From assembly GCF_006402735.1 (NCBI RefSeq), contig NZ_CP017174.1, forward strand, positions 2,421,001 to 2,485,000: DNA of 64,000 bases. Reading direction: 5' to 3'. The stretch is from Myxococcus xanthus (GTDB lineage Bacteria > Myxococcota > Myxococcia > Myxococcales > Myxococcaceae). Below the pieces are notes generated by a model. It had not been told where the DNA came from, ran no database searches, and saw only the letters and a program-made list of their open reading frames with translations. Positions 60,857-64,000 of the stretch are shown piece after piece. How positions within the stretch are numbered: the first letter of the stretch is position 1; every line of letters begins with the position of its first letter. The translations under genes and the position numbers were made by a program.

Positions 60857-61843
60857 CTACGGAGGACACGGGCTCATGGCGCCGCGGGCGAACATCCGTG
60901 CGAGCCACGCGTCGCGTGTCGCGATGCATGCGCGCGCCAGGTCGGACTGCGGGGCGATGTCATAGAAGCCATGGAAGGCTCCGCCCCAGACGTGCAGCTC
61001 GCACTCACCACCCGCTGCCAGGATTCCGCGGGCATAGGCGACCGCTTCATCTCGAAACGTCTCCGCTCCTCCGACGTCGATGAAGGTGGGCGGCAGCCCG
61101 CTCAAGTCCGATGCTCGCGCGGGCGCGGAGTACGGAGACACCTCGGGGCCTCCACAGCGGTCTCCCAGCACGGCTCTCCAGGCGGTCAGATTGCTGGTGC
61201 GGTCCCAGACGCCGACGCCATCGTATCGGTGTGCAGATTCCGTCTCGTTCCGGTCGTCCAGCATCGGGCATTGCAGAAGTTGGCCCAGCAGCCGAGGGCC
61301 CTGCCGGTCCCGAGCCAGAAGCGTGGTGCCCGCCGCGAGCCCTCCGCCGCCGCTCCCGCCGAAGATGACCAACTGATTCGGATCAAACCGGAGCATGTCC
61401 GCATGCGCCGCCATCCACGCCAGCCCGGCGTAGCAGTCCTCCACCAGGGTGGGAGCTGGATGCTCGGGTGCCAGCCGGTACTCGACGGTGACACAGACCG
61501 CATCATGGCGGAGCACCCACTCCACGAGCGGCTTCGCCCCCGCGAAGCGGGTGCCCATCACCATGCCGCCGCCATGGATGTGATAGATGGCGGGACCGGG
61601 AACCGAGTGGCCTTGCCGGGATATGACCGAGACCACGATTTCGGCGCCCTGGTATCCGGGGATGCTGTAGTCAACGCAGCTGACCTGCGCGTCGCCAATC
61701 AGCGTTTCCCGGGTCACGTGGCTCAACCGGCGGAAGTGATCGAGCTGCTCCAACGTCATCTGTAAGGGCACATACCCCTTCAGCGGCGGGAGGAGGGGGG
61801 CCAGTTGTGGATCGAAGTCCGTCGATGAGGTCGGGCGAGTCAT
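60857..61843 (-). CDS. Alpha/beta hydrolase (hormone-sensitive-lipase type)
   Basis: A 328-residue hydrolase. HGGG oxyanion motif in YHIHGGGMVMGTRFAG, the nucleophile elbow GGSGGGG (Ser in FGGSGG), PPTFIDVGGAETFRDEAVAY with the catalytic Asp and WGGAFHGFYDIAP with the catalytic His: a complete HSL-family triad. Likely a carboxylesterase/lipase on small esters, cytosolic. ATG 61843; the region upstream is divergent to a small lipoprotein gene. Confidence 0.9.
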   Translation of the reverse strand: MTRPTSSTDFDPQLAPLLPPLKGYVPLQMTLEQLDHFRRLSHVTRETLIGDAQVSCVDYSIPGYQGAEIVVSVISRQGHSVPGPAIYHIHGGGMVMGTRFAGAKPLVEWVLRHDAVCVTVEYRLAPEHPAPTLVEDCYAGLAWMAAHADMLRFDPNQLVIFGGSGGGGLAAGTTLLARDRQGPRLLGQLLQCPMLDDRNETESAHRYDGVGVWDRTSNLTAWRAVLGDRCGGPEVSPYSAPARASDLSGLPPTFIDVGGAETFRDEAVAYARGILAAGGECELHVWGGAFHGFYDIAPQSDLARACIATRDAWLARMFARGAMSPCPP

Positions 61844-61938
61844 GCGCGTTCCATACCGGATGGGTGTGACACCCGCAAAGCGGCTGTCAGGCAACTGGCG
61901 GATGGGCACGCCCGCGTGGTTCTCCCTATTGTCCACAC

Positions 61939-62229
61939 ATGCGTGCGTTGCGAGTGCTACTGGCGTTCACGGTGGGGTGTAACGCACCAATGCCTCACCC
62001 CATTACGGCACAGGGCGCTCCGCCCGATGTCGGCGATACGTATGAAGCCTGTGGCTGCGGCTGTTGCCCGATGGCGGGGCCGGTGTACGAGTGCCTCTAC
62101 TGGACCCAGGGAGACAGCCTGCAGGCTGTCATCGCCAAGGACAAGGCAATGAAGGACGGGCCGTTCTGCAAGGGGACCGGCAAGCGCCTGGGATGCTCAT
62201 TGGGGACGATGTACAGGTACTGTGACTGA
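61939..62229 (+). CDS. Small secreted Cys-rich lipoprotein-like protein
   Basis: A 96-residue protein: hydrophobic N-terminus MRALRVLLAFTVGC fits a short lipobox, then GDTYEACGCGCCPMAGPVYE, CLYWTQGD and CKGTGKRLGCSLG, eight Cys in 80 residues. No family. ATG 61939. Divergent from the hydrolase. Confidence 0.6.
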   Translation: MRALRVLLAFTVGCNAPMPHPITAQGAPPDVGDTYEACGCGCCPMAGPVYECLYWTQGDSLQAVIAKDKAMKDGPFCKGTGKRLGCSLGTMYRYCD

Positions 62230-62431
62230 AGGCACCTGTCCGTCGGCTCGATGCGCTCAACCCGCTGAGCGCTTCCGAACCAGGTCCTGGCGCCTGAACG
62301 TCTTCACCAGGAAGTCCACGAGGGAGGGGCCCGCGCCGGCAGATGCCATTTCTTGAGAGGGGGCCTATCGTCCCCCGGCTAGGCCACTTAATCCACCCGA
62401 GGCAATGAGAGCGCATTCGCCTGGGGGATTC

Positions 62432-63955
62432 ATGACGAGGATTGGTGAGCGTCTACCTTCTGTCTCCGCGCCCAAGGTCCGGACCTTGGCGGACATGAGC
62501 TCCGCCCGCGCGTTCGTGGACCTGCTCGGCTCGGTGATTCCGGCCCAGCATGCCGCGCCGGTCGCGGCTGCCCGCCACTACAACATCGAGTCCCTGGGCC
62601 CTTCCAACGCCATGCAGCAGGCGGCCCATGCGAGGGAGGTTCTCCCCTCCCTGCTGGGCCTGTTGACCGATGAGCGCATGGCGCGCTGCGTCGACGAGGC
62701 CTACCGGGAAATCTTTCAGGGCGACCGGTGGCCGCGCGGACCGGAGCGGTCCAAGTGGCTGGGCTTCGCGCGTGAGCTTCGCGCCAGCAACCCCCAAATC
62801 ACCGCCGAGCAGGTCCGCGCCGCCATCGCGAACGAACTGCGGCTCGAGCGGGACGGGCTGGATGTCGCGACGGTCGAGAACATCGACCTGTACATCTCCG
62901 GAGCCATCGGCTGGGTGACCTGGTGCTACGAGGGGGAGTCGCGTAACGCCACCGAAGAAGACATGCACCATTGGCGCGCCTTCGCCGCCGAGAAGAAGCG
63001 GGAGAACCCCGATATCCAGCCGGACGAACTCAAGTACGCCATCATCGACGCGGTGCGGGCGAAGGTGATGAAGATGGACTCGACGTCACCGGAGAACGTC
63101 GACAAGTTCATCGAAGACGCCGTGAAGTGGGTCACGCTCTGCTACCAGGGCAAGGAGCGTCATGCCTCCCCAGCGGAGATGACGTACTGGCGCGCCTTCG
63201 CGGCGGAGAAGCTGCGGGAGGACCCGGAGATGTCTCCAGTGGCGCTCAAGTACGCCATCACCGATACCCTCCGCGCGAAGATGACAGGCACGGACTCCGC
63301 GTCGCCCGCGAACATCGATCGGTTCATCGAAGACGCCATCGGGTGGGTCTCGATGTGCTACGAGAGCAAGACGCGCCACGCCTCCCCGGCGGAGATGGCG
63401 CACTGGCGTGCCTTCGCCACCGCGAAGCTCGCGGAGAATCCGAAGATGACGCCGGAGGAACTCAGACACGCCATCACCGACGCCATTCGGGCGCAGGCAC
63501 TGGGGATGGACACCCTGTCCCCCGCGAACATCGATGGCTTCATCATGGAGGCCATCGGCTGGGTGTCGCTGTGCTACCTGGGAGCGTCCCGCGCCCCCAC
63601 GCCCGAGGAGATGCAGTCCTGGCGCGCCTTCGCGGTGGAGAAGCGGCGGGAGAACCCGGACATCACCCCGGAGGAGCTCAAATTTACCATCCGCGATGCG
63701 GTACGTAACGAACTGACGGGCATGAGCAAGCCTGCGGAGCTCAACATCGAGCGCTTCATCCGGGAGGCCTACGAATTCATGTTCCACGCCTACCGGGGCA
63801 TGCCCGCGAACATGAAGCGCGAGCCGACGCCGCGAGAGCTGCACGAGTGGCAGCAGTTCGCCCGGGCCCGACTCCGGGAGGAGCCGAAGCTGTCGAGCGA
63901 GGAACTCAACTCCTACCTGCTCGACAGCCTGCGAACGGCGCTGGCCAACCAGTGA
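62432..63955 (+). CDS. Protein made of 72-residue tandem repeats, function unknown
   Basis: A 507-residue protein. After a ~105-residue N-terminal part it has units of exactly 72 residues, marked by Trp at residues 109, 181, 253, 325 and 397 and a last, 76-residue, unit with Trp473. The core is WRAFAxEKxRENPxxxPxEL, then KxAIxDAxRA, and IDxFIxDAIGWVxxCYxG. Repeats are acidic and helical; the DNA repeats too (216 bp). No signal peptide or membrane segment; no known family. GGGGGA 5 bases before ATG 62432 supports the start. Confidence 0.75.
   Translation: MTRIGERLPSVSAPKVRTLADMSSARAFVDLLGSVIPAQHAAPVAAARHYNIESLGPSNAMQQAAHAREVLPSLLGLLTDERMARCVDEAYREIFQGDRWPRGPERSKWLGFARELRASNPQITAEQVRAAIANELRLERDGLDVATVENIDLYISGAIGWVTWCYEGESRNATEEDMHHWRAFAAEKKRENPDIQPDELKYAIIDAVRAKVMKMDSTSPENVDKFIEDAVKWVTLCYQGKERHASPAEMTYWRAFAAEKLREDPEMSPVALKYAITDTLRAKMTGTDSASPANIDRFIEDAIGWVSMCYESKTRHASPAEMAHWRAFATAKLAENPKMTPEELRHAITDAIRAQALGMDTLSPANIDGFIMEAIGWVSLCYLGASRAPTPEEMQSWRAFAVEKRRENPDITPEELKFTIRDAVRNELTGMSKPAELNIERFIREAYEFMFHAYRGMPANMKREPTPRELHEWQQFARARLREEPKLSSEELNSYLLDSLRTALANQ
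62756..63847. repeat. 216-bp coding tandem repeat
   Basis: Five consecutive units of ~216 bp (72 codons), recognisable at the DNA level by the recurring TGGCGCGCCTTCGC near the start of each unit (e.g. 62972, 63188). They encode the repeats of the 507-residue protein. Confidence 0.75.
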
Positions 63956-64000
63956 CGGAGGCTGCTGCCTCGCGACCAGCGGTAGTCCAACGGCCATCGC

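Noticed and set aside
62257-62353. Minus-strand peptide (LVDFLVKTFRRQDLVRKRS) resembling the end of a LysR-type regulator
   Set aside because: Only about 30 residues, no upstream part, and the resemblance is too weak to support a feature.

Overview
The window is very GC-rich. It carries secreted lipoproteins with Asp-Ala-Gly or Pro-rich linkers, Cys-rich lipoproteins, a PEGA-type Ser/Thr kinase, an FHA-GAF sigma-54 activator and many predicted proteins of unknown function. This combination points to a myxobacterium (Myxococcota, Myxococcus/Corallococcus/Pyxidicoccus type). That assignment is inferred from gene content, because no rRNA gene or other taxonomic marker is present.

Layout. 1-18.2 kb is ordinary chromosome: a serine hydrolase fragment, a DUF2239 + quinone-oxidoreductase operon, an imine-reductase-like enzyme, a kinase/TPR pair, two Cys-rich lipoproteins, a sigma-54 activator, a 938-residue repeat lipoprotein, an ankyrin protein, a zinc-ribbon protein with an L7/L12-like segment, and DUF1993. 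18.2-45.9 kb is a graveyard of mobile DNA. IS3, IS21 (one almost complete, one remnant), IS701 and at least six IS91-like fragments have truncated a DUF4150 (PAAR-like) gene, a histidine kinase, a polyphosphate kinase 2, an MFS transporter, an esterase, a cas3 HD gene and others. Intact cargo survives between them: an MpaB-type oxygenase, an amidohydrolase, a ferredoxin-like protein, a HEAT-repeat protein and a RibD/DHFR-like reductase. A 3-prime fragment of a tmRNA or Ala-type tRNA lies at 40.89 kb. 40.9-43.6 kb holds a 3-hydroxyacyl-CoA dehydrogenase operon and a cluster of gene remnants. 46.3-64 kb is mostly intact: a large patatin phospholipase of lower GC, an ECF41 sigma factor with its carboxymuconolactone-decarboxylase partner and a matching promoter, a siderophore-interacting protein, a B12-binding radical SAM enzyme, a thioredoxin-TPR lipoprotein, a PQQ-type sugar dehydrogenase, DoxX, several lipoproteins, an HSL-type hydrolase and a protein made of 72-residue tandem repeats.

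The most unusual signals are these: (1) two 490-bp IS91-derived units with identical boundaries and no length difference, plus a third copy sharing the left boundary; (2) a dismantled toxin-delivery/immunity locus (DUF4150 gene cut by IS3 beside a frameshifted Imm11-like gene); (3) a 34-bp motif found three times just beyond the 3-prime ends of minus-strand genes in the mobile zone; (4) a cas3 HD remnant cut by an IS91 end; (5) two unassigned repeat or fusion proteins (62.4-64 kb and 16.2-17.1 kb). Several genes carry single-base frameshifts outside the IS zone, so sequencing or assembly error must be considered before calling them all pseudogenes.
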